Origin: an uncultured Phocaeicola sp.
GTDB taxonomy: Bacteria > Bacteroidota > Bacteroidia > Bacteroidales > Bacteroidaceae
Reading direction: 5' to 3'
Length of the DNA stretch: 64,000 nt
Assembly (NCBI GenBank): GCA_947581855.1
Contig: CANPVZ010000006.1
Span: forward strand, 62,001 to 126,000
The stretch's first letter is position 1. Each line of letters opens with the position of its first letter. Of the stretch, positions 47,114 to 55,460 are shown piece by piece. The notes beneath the pieces were generated by a model. It ran no database searches, was not told the DNA's origin, and saw only the letters and a list, made by a program, of their open reading frames with translations. Made by a program: the position numbers and the translations under genes.

Positions 47114-48154
47114 ATGCGGGTTATTGCAGACAGTAAAATTCCCTATATGAAAGGGGTGATAGAAAACCTTGCTGATGAGGTGGTGTATGCGGAAGGTAAA
47201 GATTTTTCGCCGTCGTTGGTGAAAGATGCCGATGCTTTGATTATTCGTACGCGTACCTATTGCGACCGTTCCTTGCTGGAAGGAAGCCGGGTGAAGTTTA
47301 TTGCTACGGCTACTATCGGCTTCGACCATATTGATACGGAGTATTGCCGGCAGGCAGGTATCGTTTGGTGTAACGCTCCGGGGTGTAATGCCGGTTCAGT
47401 GGCTCAATATGTCTGTTCTTCGTTGTTGCTATTGGAGAGAGATAAACATCTTTCTCTTCAAAATTCCTCTCTCGGCGTGGTGGGAGTCGGACATGTCGGG
47501 AGCAAAGTGGTAGAAGTGGGCAGGCGTTTGGGAATGAAAGTATTGCAGTGCGACCCTCCACGGGCGGCGAAGGGAGAACAGGGATTTTTGCCGTTGGAAG
47601 TCTTGAAAGAGGCTTGTGATGTACTGACTTTTCATACACCTCTCACTCGTACGGGAGCCTGTCCTACTTTTCATCTGGCAGATGAAGCTTTCTTCGCTTC
47701 GTTGAAGAAAAGCCCTTATCTTATCAATACTTCCCGTGGTGAAGTGGTGGATAATCTTGCTTTGCACGAAGCGTTGCGGCGTGGCATAGTGCGGGATGCT
47801 ATTGTGGATGTATGGGAGAATGAGCCGGATATTAACCGGGAATTGTTGAAACAGGTGATGATAGGTACTCCCCATATTGCAGGTTATTCGGCGGATGGAA
47901 AAGCAAATGCTACCCGTATGGCATTGGATGCTTTTTGTCGTTTCTTCCATCTTGAAGCGGATTATCGGATTATGCCTCCACCACCTTCCCAGCCTGTGCT
48001 ACGGGTAAGGAATGAAGCCGAAGCGCAATTGATTAGTTACAATCCTTATACAGACAGTAGAGCGTTGAAAGCACATCCCGAGCAATTTGAATATTTGCGG
48101 GGGCATTATCCGTTGCGGCGTGAACTGGGAGCTTATACATTAATAATGGGATGA
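47114..48154 (+). CDS. pdxB: 4-phosphoerythronate dehydrogenase
   Basis: A 346-residue D-2-hydroxyacid dehydrogenase that makes the second step of DXP-independent pyridoxal phosphate synthesis. The NAD site reads LGVVGVGHVGSKVV, with the catalytic Arg in LINTSRGEVVDN, Glu in VWENEPDINRELL and His in IGTPHIAGYSADGK. The N-terminal MRVIADSKIPYMKG and the C-terminal dimerisation domain (after residue 280) are typical of PdxB and separate it from serA-like enzymes. It is monocistronic. Confidence 0.94.
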   Translation: MRVIADSKIPYMKGVIENLADEVVYAEGKDFSPSLVKDADALIIRTRTYCDRSLLEGSRVKFIATATIGFDHIDTEYCRQAGIVWCNAPGCNAGSVAQYVCSSLLLLERDKHLSLQNSSLGVVGVGHVGSKVVEVGRRLGMKVLQCDPPRAAKGEQGFLPLEVLKEACDVLTFHTPLTRTGACPTFHLADEAFFASLKKSPYLINTSRGEVVDNLALHEALRRGIVRDAIVDVWENEPDINRELLKQVMIGTPHIAGYSADGKANATRMALDAFCRFFHLEADYRIMPPPPSQPVLRVRNEAEAQLISYNPYTDSRALKAHPEQFEYLRGHYPLRRELGAYTLIMG

Positions 48155-48294
48155 GCCGGGCCGGTTCGTCTTTTTGTCTGTCGATGTAGCAATTTAAAAG
48201 GAAACAGGCATATCGGCTTCTTAATCTTGATAAAACAGAGTGGAGTCGGAGTGCGAATTATCAAACGAAACGATACTTCTTTAGTAACCTTACC

Positions 48295-48385
48295 ACGTGG
48301 ATAGCGCAACGTGCCAACGTAGACAGCGCAACCTCGCAATGTGGACGGCTCTCTACCTTACAACGTAGACAGCGCAACCTCAACT
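48295..48385. repeat. Four-unit 22-24 bp tandem array downstream of pdxB
   Basis: Units start at 48295, 48317, 48339 and 48363. Units 2 and 4 are nearly identical (ACGTAGACAGCGCAACCTC), unit 1 is a close variant (ACGTGGATAGCGCAACGTG) and unit 3 is diverged with a 2-nt insertion. It lies 140 nt after the pdxB stop. The rest of 48155-48716 holds only the remnant at 48519. Confidence 0.75.
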
Positions 48386-48518
48386 GGTTAATAATCAATG
48401 GTCTGTTCTTATATAAAGTTTCTCCTGCAACTCTGTCGGTTGGTGAAGATAAGCATAGGTAGTCCACACTTTAAATTATTTGAAACATACGGATATTTGG
48501 AACTTATCTGTTCTTTAG

Positions 48519-48698
48519 GTGACTGAAAATGCAACTCCTTTAACTTCCGAAGAAGAGGAGGAGTCTTTTGAAGAAGGTATGTATCGGCAGCTTTTTTTGT
48601 TAGTTAATCGTTTACCAGACCGTTTATATATGTGCAAAGCGCAGATTTCTGCAATTCAATACTTCGTCTGCAAAAACCTGCGCCAATCAGCGTGTTAG
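48519..48698 (+). pseudogene. Possible ECF sigma factor remnant
   Basis: A 59-codon frame from a GTG directly after a TAG: VTENATPLTSEEEEESFEEG, MYRQLFLLVNRLPDRLYMCK, then unrelated residues and a stop. The phrase YRQLFLLVNRLPDR resembles the start of sigma region 4 in Bacteroidetes ECF factors. I infer a short relic of such a gene; the rest of region 4 and all of region 2 are missing. Chance is not excluded. Confidence 0.3.
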
Positions 48699-48716
48699 CT
48701 GAGTATCATTTATTAC

Positions 48717-49802
48717 TTATTTGATGGAAATAAGCTCAATAGGTTGCTCTTTAACTTTATCGAGAGGTGCGGAATGATACTTAATATGTTTGAAGTCGAT
48801 TCTTTTCAGATCGATACAACGAATGGTGCTGTTGTACATGGTGCGATAATAAATCATACGGTTGGTCAAGTCTGTGGAGATGGTCCATTGGGTTGCGCTG
48901 GGTAACGATGCGGGAGCTTCTCCTTGTGGAAATTCAATGCCAGGAGGAATATCGAAATTGTTCAATATTTGTAAACTCTGTAATACGGTTTCCCGGGCGG
49001 TTGCCTGTTGGGGAGCGGTGGTCTGGTAGAAGGCGGCGCGTACGAAACGTGACGGAGGAGTTACGTCACCCGGAATACCTAAAAGTCCGCTACCTGCACC
49101 AAAGGAAGAAAGTTGTATATTGCCGAACGGATGCGCTTCTGTAGTACCGGGATATAAGTTAACGTAATTGTTGAGATTGGTCAGTTGCCATATAAACCCC
49201 GGTGCGTTCGTTAATACACCCAATTTGTTCTCGTAAAAATGCGGTATGCCTTCTATGATTTCCAACACCAGTTGATGACCGCTGCTATCGGACATGCGCC
49301 AATGAACGGTTGATGCTTTCGGTTCGATATTTACAACATGAATTTTCGGAAGTGCTTCTTTTATTTCGTCTACCGTTTTAAAGTTTCCCAATATCCACGA
49401 AACCAGTTGGAAATCGGATATGGTTGACGCCTTCTCCGAAGGATTATATTCTTCGTATTGTCCGTATTTGGGAAAGTAAAATAGTCCGGCGCAGAGTCCG
49501 GCTTCGTTTAGTCCATCGGCTATAAATTCCTCTTGTTCCACGCTTAATCCCACATATCCGTACCGTGCGGTAAATTCCATTCCCGAACGAGTCCCATCCG
49601 GCAAGATAGAGGTTTGCTTATATCCGCGTGGCACGATAACGTACCGGCTGTTTAGGTTATCGCCTGCCCATTCGATGGTACGTGCCAGAATGTGCGCTCC
49701 GTCTTGCGATTTTAATGTAATTCCTGTGCACGCTTCCATAGGTTGTGACAATAAGATGAAAGCATTTATTGCAATTAGGAAAGAAAACAATCTTTTAATC
49801 AT
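48717..49802 (-). CDS. Linear amide C-N hydrolase (choloylglycine hydrolase / penicillin V acylase family)
   Basis: A 361-residue exported N-terminal nucleophile hydrolase. A signal peptide (MIKRLFSFLIAINAFILLSQPMEA) ends just before the catalytic Cys of ACTGITL; other family residues are in ARTIEWAGD, the GLNEAGL loop, the VLTNAPGFIWQLTNLNNY stretch (Asn) and GDVTPPSRFVRAAF (Arg). Members cleave conjugated bile salts or penicillin V; choosing between them is not possible by eye. I use ATG 49802 because the ORF track adds eight residues before the signal peptide. Single gene. Confidence 0.9.
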   Translation of the reverse strand: MIKRLFSFLIAINAFILLSQPMEACTGITLKSQDGAHILARTIEWAGDNLNSRYVIVPRGYKQTSILPDGTRSGMEFTARYGYVGLSVEQEEFIADGLNEAGLCAGLFYFPKYGQYEEYNPSEKASTISDFQLVSWILGNFKTVDEIKEALPKIHVVNIEPKASTVHWRMSDSSGHQLVLEIIEGIPHFYENKLGVLTNAPGFIWQLTNLNNYVNLYPGTTEAHPFGNIQLSSFGAGSGLLGIPGDVTPPSRFVRAAFYQTTAPQQATARETVLQSLQILNNFDIPPGIEFPQGEAPASLPSATQWTISTDLTNRMIYYRTMYNSTIRCIDLKRIDFKHIKYHSAPLDKVKEQPIELISIK

Positions 49803-49984
49803 AATGGCTTTTTCTTTTATAAACATTCAGGTAGAAAAAAGGTTCGTCTTTCCTTTTATGGAATATGGAAAAGAGTTGTAACTTCGCTCGGAATGGCTGA
49901 CGACTCTTGTCTATACAACAAATACGGGTGCTCACAGAAGCTACGAAGTCCGGAGGGTATTCGTAAGCGTATCTACAGGTACCT

Positions 49985-50557
49985 CTAGGATAATAGCGAT
50001 TCTATTACCTGCGGGTAATACTCGTACTCCAGAGCGTGTACCTTGGAGGCTATCTCTTCCGGCGTATCATCGGGCTGTATCGGACAAGTGACCTGGGATA
50101 TAATTTCCCCTTTGTCGTATTCCTTATTAATATAATGTATGGTGATGCCTGTTTCTGTTTCCCCGGCAGCTGCCACCGCTTCGTGTACACGATTCCCGTA
50201 CATGCCTTTCCCACCGTATTTGGGCAACAGGGCAGGATGAATATTGACTATACGGCGTGGATAGGCCTCCAGCAAGCTGTCGGGTACTTTTAATAGGAAT
50301 CCGGCCAATACGATCAAGTCGATTTCGTTACTTTGGAGCAAAGACAAAATTTCCTCTCCTTTTTCCCAATCATTTTTCGGAATATAACGACAAGGTATGT
50401 TCAATCTTTTTGCCCGTTCCAACACCTGAGCTTCTTTTTTGTTTGAAAGAACCAATTTAATTTTAATAGAGGCCGACTTCTTTTTTTCAAAATATCGAAT
50501 GATATTTTCGGCATTTGTGCCTGTACCGGAAGCGAAGATAACGATGTTTTTGCCCAT
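49985..50557 (-). CDS. purN: Phosphoribosylglycinamide formyltransferase
   Basis: A 190-residue formyl-THF-dependent enzyme for the third step of purine synthesis. It has the N-terminal IVIFASGTGTNAENII phosphate loop, the catalytic residues in VNIHPALLPKYGGKGMYG (Asn and His) and the Asp loop TGITIHYINKEYDKGEII. It is monocistronic and divergent from acpP. Confidence 0.95.
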   Translation of the reverse strand: MGKNIVIFASGTGTNAENIIRYFEKKKSASIKIKLVLSNKKEAQVLERAKRLNIPCRYIPKNDWEKGEEILSLLQSNEIDLIVLAGFLLKVPDSLLEAYPRRIVNIHPALLPKYGGKGMYGNRVHEAVAAAGETETGITIHYINKEYDKGEIISQVTCPIQPDDTPEEIASKVHALEYEYYPQVIESLLS

Positions 50558-50571
50558 AATTTGCTGCTTTT

Positions 50572-50598
50572 GTGCACATATTATCGAAAAATGTGCAA
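50572..50598. promoter_or_regulatory. Isolated TTTGTGCACA palindrome in the purN-acpP divergent region
   Basis: TTTTGTGCACATA (core 50572-50577) followed by AATGTGCAAAA (core 50593), the same motif as in the 23-bp arrays but only two units, 21 bp apart. It lies 14 nt upstream of the purN ATG and might be an operator. Confidence 0.3.
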
Positions 50599-50624
50599 AA
50601 TAATTGCATTTATTTAATCAAATA

Positions 50625-50656
50625 TTTGCTCGTAACGATAAATATTTATTTCTTTG
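50625..50656 (+). promoter_or_regulatory. Promoter of the acpP-fabF-rnc operon
   Basis: TTTG at 50625-50628, 20 nt, then TTTCTTTG at 50649-50656 (one base off the -7 consensus). The leader would be about 45 nt. Confidence 0.65.
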
Positions 50657-50707
50657 CACCGCAAAATTATAGAAATAAAACAAATTATTAATTAAAAACT
50701 TAAAATT

Positions 50708-50944
50708 ATGTCTGAAATTGCATCAAGAGTAAAGGCGATTATCGTTGATAAATTAGGTGTAGAAGAATCAGAAGTTACAAACGAAGCAAGCTTCACTAAC
50801 GATCTTGGAGCAGATTCATTGGATACAGTTGAGTTGATTATGGAATTTGAAAAAGAATTCGGTATTTCAATTCCTGACGATCAAGCAGAAAAAATTGCCA
50901 CTGTAGGCGACGCTGTATCTTATATCGAAGCTAACGCTAAGTAA
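50708..50944 (+). CDS. acpP: Acyl carrier protein
   Basis: A 78-residue carrier for growing fatty acids. The phosphopantetheine Ser is in [17 protein letters not shown] near residue 37, and the acidic helix II and length are standard. It is the first gene of an operon with fabF (16 nt gap) and rnc, an arrangement common in many bacteria. Confidence 0.98.
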   Translation: MSEIASRVKAIIVDKLGVEESEVTNEASFTNDLGADSLDTVELIMEFEKEFGISIPDDQAEKIATVGDAVSYIEANAK

Positions 50945-50960
50945 ATCCCATTTCATAAGT

Positions 50961-52223
50961 ATGGAATTAAAAAGAGTTGTAGTAACAGGTCTTGGTGCAT
51001 TGACCCCCGTCGGCAATACTGTTTCTGAAACATGGAACAATTTGGTGAATGGAGTAAGTGGGGCAGGACCTATTACTCATTTCGACGCTTCACAGTTTAA
51101 AACCCAGTTTGCTTGTGAGGTAAAGAACTTCAATGCTTCCGATTTTATCGATCGCAAAGAAGCTCGCAAGATGGATTTGTACACCCAATATGCTGTTGTG
51201 GCAGCTAAAGAGGCTGTAACAGATTCGGGCCTGGACGTCGAGAAGGAAGATTTGAACAGGATTGGAGTGATTTTTGGAGTCGGTATCGGAGGTATGTCAA
51301 CTTTCGAAGAAGAGACAGGCAATTATGCTCTTCATAAAGATATGGGCCCAAGATATAATCCTTTCTTTATACCGAAGATGATTGCTGATATTTGTGCCGG
51401 ACAGATTTCTATTATGTACGGTTTTCATGGTCCTAACTATGTGACCTCTTCAGCATGTGCGTCTTCTTCCAATGCTATTGCTGATGCGTTCAACTTAATT
51501 CGCTTAGGTAAAGCAAACGCCATTGTTACAGGTGGTGCCGAGGCTGCTATATTCCCTTGTGGAGTGGGTGGTTTCAATGCTATGCATGCTTTGTCTACCC
51601 GTAATGACGCACCGCAGAAAGCAAGCCGTCCGTTCAGTGCAAGCCGTGATGGTTTCGTGATGGCCGAAGGAGCCGGTTGTTTAATTCTTGAAGAATTGGA
51701 ACATGCCAAAGCACGTGGCGCTAAGATTTACGCCGAAGTGGCGGGTGTGGGTATGAGTGCTGACGCTCATCACCTTACTGCTTCTCACCCGGAAGGATTA
51801 GGCGCCAAATTAGTGATGACGAATGCATTGGAAGACGCTGAAATGAAACCTGAGGATATTGATTACATCAATGTTCACGGAACTTCTACTCCGGTTGGAG
51901 ATATCTCAGAATGTAAAGCTATTAAGGCCTTGTTTGGCGATCACGCTTACAAACTTAATATCAGTTCAACTAAATCTATGACCGGTCACCTTTTGGGAGC
52001 TGCCGGTGCGGTAGAAGCACTGGCTTGTGTTCTATCTGTTAAGAATGATATTGTTCCTCCGACAATTAACCATGAAGAGGGCGATAATGACGAAAACATC
52101 GACTATAATTTGAACTTTACGTTTAATAAAGCTCAAAAACGTGTTGTTAACGCTGCGCTTTCCAATACATTTGGTTTTGGTGGACACAATGCATGTGTAA
52201 TCGTTAAGAAATACGCTGAATAA
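50961..52223 (+). CDS. fabF: Beta-ketoacyl-ACP synthase II
   Basis: A 420-residue condensing enzyme that elongates acyl-ACP with malonyl-ACP. The nucleophile is the Cys in TSSACASSSNAI near residue 165, with active-site His residues in NVHGTSTPVGD and STKSMTGHLLGAAGAVEA, and the C-terminal FGFGGHNA loop. Full length. It is followed after one codon by rnc in the same frame. Confidence 0.97.
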   Translation: MELKRVVVTGLGALTPVGNTVSETWNNLVNGVSGAGPITHFDASQFKTQFACEVKNFNASDFIDRKEARKMDLYTQYAVVAAKEAVTDSGLDVEKEDLNRIGVIFGVGIGGMSTFEEETGNYALHKDMGPRYNPFFIPKMIADICAGQISIMYGFHGPNYVTSSACASSSNAIADAFNLIRLGKANAIVTGGAEAAIFPCGVGGFNAMHALSTRNDAPQKASRPFSASRDGFVMAEGAGCLILEELEHAKARGAKIYAEVAGVGMSADAHHLTASHPEGLGAKLVMTNALEDAEMKPEDIDYINVHGTSTPVGDISECKAIKALFGDHAYKLNISSTKSMTGHLLGAAGAVEALACVLSVKNDIVPPTINHEEGDNDENIDYNLNFTFNKAQKRVVNAALSNTFGFGGHNACVIVKKYAE

Positions 52224-52226
52224 GCT

Positions 52227-53105
52227 GTGTTTCGGCTAGATATAAATAAAATAAGGCTCTTTTTCCGTAAGGACAGGGAGTCTTATTTTCGTTTATATAA
52301 GATTTTGGGATTTTATCCCCGTCAACTTCGTTATTATCAGGAAGCTTTGTTACATAAATCCTCTTCGGTACGAAGTGAAAAGGGACGCCCTTTAAACAAT
52401 GAACGGCTGGAGTTTCTAGGCGATGCTATTCTCGATGCCATCGTTGCCGATATTGTTTATAAACATTTTGATGGGAAACGGGAAGGCTTTCTTACCAATA
52501 CCCGTTCCAAAATCGTGCAGCGGGAGACGCTGAACAAGGTGGCTGTAGATATTGGCCTCGATAAACTTATCAAATATTCTTCACGCATCAACAGTCACAA
52601 CAGCTATATGTGCGGCAATGCTTTCGAAGCGTTAATTGGCGCCATTTATCTTGACTTGGGCTATGGTTATTGTATGCGTTTTATGGAAGAACGTATTTTG
52701 CGCCAGTATATTAATTTGGATAAAATGGCTTATAAAGAAGTGAATTTCAAATCTAAATTAATTGAATGGGGACAGAAAAATCGTATTATGCTAGAGTTCC
52801 GTTTAGTGGAGCAAAGTAAAGAGGTGAGCAGTCCGGTGTTTCAGACAGAAGTATTGCTCGAAGGTATCTCTGCCGGGCAGGGAACGGGTTACTCTAAGAA
52901 AGAGAGTCAGCAAATTGCTGCCAAACAAGCCTTGAATTCTTTAAAGAAAGATACATTTTTCTTAGATTCCATATTTGCTGCCAAGCAAGAACGCTTGATT
53001 GCGGAGGCCGAGCACTCGGAAGAAGAGTTTATATCGGAGGACCCCGTTTTATTATCATCAAAAGATTTGTCTGAAGCGGAGGCTTTGGATGACGCTGAGT
53101 TTTAA
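52227..53105 (+). CDS. rnc: Ribonuclease III
   Basis: A 292-residue double-strand-specific RNase that processes rRNA precursors and structured mRNAs. The catalytic domain carries NNERLEFLGDAILDAIVAD and the GNAFEALIGAIYLDLG metal site; a dsRNA-binding domain (FKSKLIEWGQKNRIMLEF ... GYSKKESQQIAAKQAL) follows, and then an acidic tail rich in Glu and Asp not seen in E. coli. No ATG exists at the start, so GTG 52227, three nucleotides past the fabF stop, must be used. It shares fabF's reading frame. Confidence 0.94.
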   Translation: MFRLDINKIRLFFRKDRESYFRLYKILGFYPRQLRYYQEALLHKSSSVRSEKGRPLNNERLEFLGDAILDAIVADIVYKHFDGKREGFLTNTRSKIVQRETLNKVAVDIGLDKLIKYSSRINSHNSYMCGNAFEALIGAIYLDLGYGYCMRFMEERILRQYINLDKMAYKEVNFKSKLIEWGQKNRIMLEFRLVEQSKEVSSPVFQTEVLLEGISAGQGTGYSKKESQQIAAKQALNSLKKDTFFLDSIFAAKQERLIAEAEHSEEEFISEDPVLLSSKDLSEAEALDDAEF

Positions 53106-53394
53106 CCTTTAATCCTATTTCGATTTTAATTCCGACCTAAATAAAGAATCGAAGGCAATATGTCGAAGTGTTTTATGTTTGCTTTTTCTGCATTAATGGT
53201 AGAATTCGTCACAGTTAAAAACAAGTAATCGGAATTTTTCCGTTCTATTATCAAATTATAAGTATCCTAGTTTTTACATCTTATCAAAAAAGGCTTCAGT
53301 AATTTAATCGGTTTATTTGTCTGTCTTGAGCTTAAAAGTTGTTCGCTATTTAGGAATCACTATATTAAAAGGCATATTCTTAAAGAAGAAAATT
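53106..53394. other. Intergenic region after rnc
   Basis: AT-rich; I see no gene, strong hairpin or repeat. Confidence 0.35.
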
Positions 53395-53547
53395 ATGAAT
53401 ACATATATACCTTGTGAAAGTAGTTTATCCGATAAGATGAATAAGGAGAGAAAAGGTAGGATTGTTGAAGAACCAAGCGTAGAGTATGCTAATAATTCTG
53501 ATAGTATAAGATGTTTATTAGATACTCTACGTGGTAATCTGAATTAA
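53395..53547 (+). CDS. Small hypothetical protein (50 residues)
   Basis: Starts at ATG 53395 (MNTYIPCESSLSDKMNKERK) and ends in RCLLDTLRGNLN. The ORF track begins 26 codons earlier in an AT-rich leader, which I consider less likely. It is hydrophilic, without signal peptide or known motif. It converges with the next gene with a single base between the two stop codons. Coding status is uncertain. Confidence 0.4.
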   Translation: MNTYIPCESSLSDKMNKERKGRIVEEPSVEYANNSDSIRCLLDTLRGNLN

Positions 53548-53548
53548 G

Positions 53549-54415
53549 TTATTCTGTCGGAATCAATATATTTTCGCTAAAGTAGTTAGCATTTTGCTCT
53601 GTAACCTTCATTCTGTCTTTATGGATGAGTTCAATGACAGCAAAGTCCTCCTCATACCATTCTCCATCCCATGTATATTGGATAATTCCCTTTGATATAT
53701 CTTTCCATCTCCATTTTGCAATATCGGAAGATCCATCGTGGTAGTATACTACATAGGTACCCGCTTTGGAAATCAATACATGGGTAGCATCTCCTTCTTT
53801 TATGACTTCTTGTGGATTATAGATTTCATCACGAATAGGTAGTCCATTCTCGTATTCAATTTCGTGGTTAGAAATAATTTTCCACTTTCGAAATAGATTG
53901 TCTGTAAACTGACCTGAAGCTACTTCCTCTCCTTTTTCTACTTTGAACAAAACAGCGGTGCTGTTTGTAGGAGTAAGTTTAAAAGAAGAAATGGTGTTAC
54001 CGTTGTAAACGATTACAAGAGTTCCATAACCTTGAAGCATCAAAGTGTTATTTTTTGCTATGGTATAAGTTCCGGTAAAAACGAGTGTTTTATCCGAACG
54101 TGTACTTTTCAAGGCTTTACTGTGCAAAGTTTTGGCAAGATAAGCCGGAGTGTTAGCTCTGTTTTCTTCATTGTTGTTTTGTTGCCAACCGATTTTGGCA
54201 ATAACATAATTGCCATCTGCAGTGAGTTCGATAAAATCGTATTCACCGGAGTCTTTTACATTGTATTTTCCACTGATGGCTTCCATGGTTGCGTTTGTCG
54301 TTTGTCCCTTGCCATCGTCATCATCATCGTCATCAGAACAACCGACTAGAGCAGTGCCTGCACATACAATTAATAACATAAGGTAGAATACCTTGTCATA
54401 AAATAGCTTTTTCAT
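53549..54415 (-). CDS. Surface lipoprotein with poly-Asp export signal
   Basis: A 288-residue lipoprotein of unknown function. Signal peptide LMLLIVCAGTALVGC is followed directly by SDDDDDDDG, the acidic run that in Bacteroidetes directs lipoproteins to the cell surface. The body looks like repeated beta structure with two similar units (SGKYNVKDSGEYDFIELTADG; FRKWKIISNHEIEYENGLPI), perhaps lipocalin-like folds. No catalytic motif. It stands alone and has no transporter partner. Confidence 0.8.
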   Translation of the reverse strand: MKKLFYDKVFYLMLLIVCAGTALVGCSDDDDDDDGKGQTTNATMEAISGKYNVKDSGEYDFIELTADGNYVIAKIGWQQNNNEENRANTPAYLAKTLHSKALKSTRSDKTLVFTGTYTIAKNNTLMLQGYGTLVIVYNGNTISSFKLTPTNSTAVLFKVEKGEEVASGQFTDNLFRKWKIISNHEIEYENGLPIRDEIYNPQEVIKEGDATHVLISKAGTYVVYYHDGSSDIAKWRWKDISKGIIQYTWDGEWYEEDFAVIELIHKDRMKVTEQNANYFSENILIPTE

Positions 54416-54793
54416 AAATTGAGAAGTTTGTTTTGTCTGCGAATTCCTTGCGCAAAACGTGATTTAAATTGTAATTTATTAAAGATAACCTTGAAAATGA
54501 GGAACTGTTTGTGTACTATGTCAATACAATAAACCATCTTCTTAGATATCTTAATGACAGTTCGATTTAATAATTTGTATTCTTCAAACGGTTTCCGGCA
54601 ATTTGCCGGTCATTTAGGAAGGAAACAGAGTTTATTGTTTTGAAATTTGTGATAAAAGTTATTCTACTGTCGGAATAAGCGGATAGAAGTAATGACCTTT
54701 GTACATACAGAGAATCAGATTTGCGGAATGTTTTCATACTTTTTTATTTTAAGAAAAGGCGGGAACCATTCAATGCTTATTTCAGCTTCAGGT

Positions 54794-54895
54794 TACCGCC
54801 AAGTTGCCTTACATATAAACAAGCATGAACAGTTCACGCCTAGAAGGCGTGAACTCTTAGTTTGCTTGTTCTCATATGTGTGAATATTGGCGGTA
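54794..54895. repeat. Long imperfect inverted repeat (about 102 nt)
   Basis: Ends TACCGCCAA and TTGGCGGTA are perfect complements; inner segments also pair: ACATAT/ATATGT, ACAAGCA/TGCTTGT and AGTTCACGCC/GGCGTGAACT around the loop TAGAA. It could be a structured RNA or a small MITE-like element. The ORF track's 54692-54883 reading across it is not a gene. Confidence 0.7.
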
Positions 54896-54984
54896 TTCGA
54901 AGCTGGAGAACAAAAGCTAAAAGCTCAAGTATCTTTTATAAGTATGAAACGGAACGCTCTCCCTTTCGTTGTTAACAAATTAAT

Positions 54985-55041
54985 GGGAAGAAACAACCTT
55001 TTTGAGAGCCTTGGCTCTCCGTGTTAAGGCTTTTCTTCCTT
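54985..55041. other. Second structured hairpin
   Basis: Inner stem GAGAGCC TT GGCTCTC and outer stem GGAAGAAA / TTTTCTTCC. It is followed by a T-rich tract on the plus strand and could terminate a transcript coming from the 54794-54895 element. Confidence 0.5.
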
Positions 55042-55217
55042 TTTATTTTGTAATATTATAATGAACAGATTTCATATCTGTCGGCCACAAAGCTAGGGAC
55101 TTCTCGCTTAATTTCAAAATTTTGGAATAGAATATTTTATTTAAATTTTATCTACTAAGCTTCCGCAAGAGATGTGGAAAGTTTCGAGTTTTGTGATTTT
55201 ATACAAAATTAACTAAT

Positions 55218-55253
55218 GGGGGGGGGGTAAATCATTCGCTTATATTATCTTTG
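55218..55253 (+). promoter_or_regulatory. Promoter with G10 tract at the -33 position
   Basis: TATCTTTG at 55246-55253 is a good -7 box. The place 19-20 nt upstream, where TTTG belongs, falls inside a run of ten G (55218-55227). Length change in the run would change promoter geometry. Confidence 0.55.
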
Positions 55254-55278
55254 TGGGGTAATGTAAAAAACTTTTGTT

Positions 55279-55365
55279 ATGTCTTTTGATACAGTAGGGG
55301 AGATAGTTTGTCTTGTTGCAGCATTTATTCTTATAGCTTTTATATTAGTGATGTCTGAGAAATGA
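55279..55365 (+). CDS. 28-residue single-helix membrane peptide
   Basis: Too short for the ORF track. It reads MSFDTVGEIVCLVAAFILIA then FILVMSEK, a short polar N-terminus, a hydrophobic segment of about 18 residues and a charged end, as expected for a one-pass membrane peptide. ATG 55279 lies 25 nt after a consensus -7 box. Similar small proteins regulate transporters or act as toxins, but nothing here shows which. The G10 tract in its promoter suggests variable expression. Confidence 0.5.
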   Translation: MSFDTVGEIVCLVAAFILIAFILVMSEK

Positions 55366-55390
55366 CATATTTTGATAGAACGGTATAGCA

Positions 55391-55438
55391 TAAAAAACGC
55401 CATGTTCCCGAGAATTCCTCCCGTTTGAACACGACGTT
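55391..55438 (-). terminator. Terminator of nadB
   Basis: On the minus strand AACGTCGTGTTC pairs with GAACATGGCGTT (two wobble pairs) and is followed by TTTTTT, 23 nt after the nadB stop. Confidence 0.75.
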
Positions 55439-55460
55439 CTGAAAATATTCTTTTGTTATT

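Noticed and set aside
54692-54883. 63-codon plus-strand ORF
   Set aside because: It runs through one arm and the loop of the long inverted repeat, which explains the sequence better.
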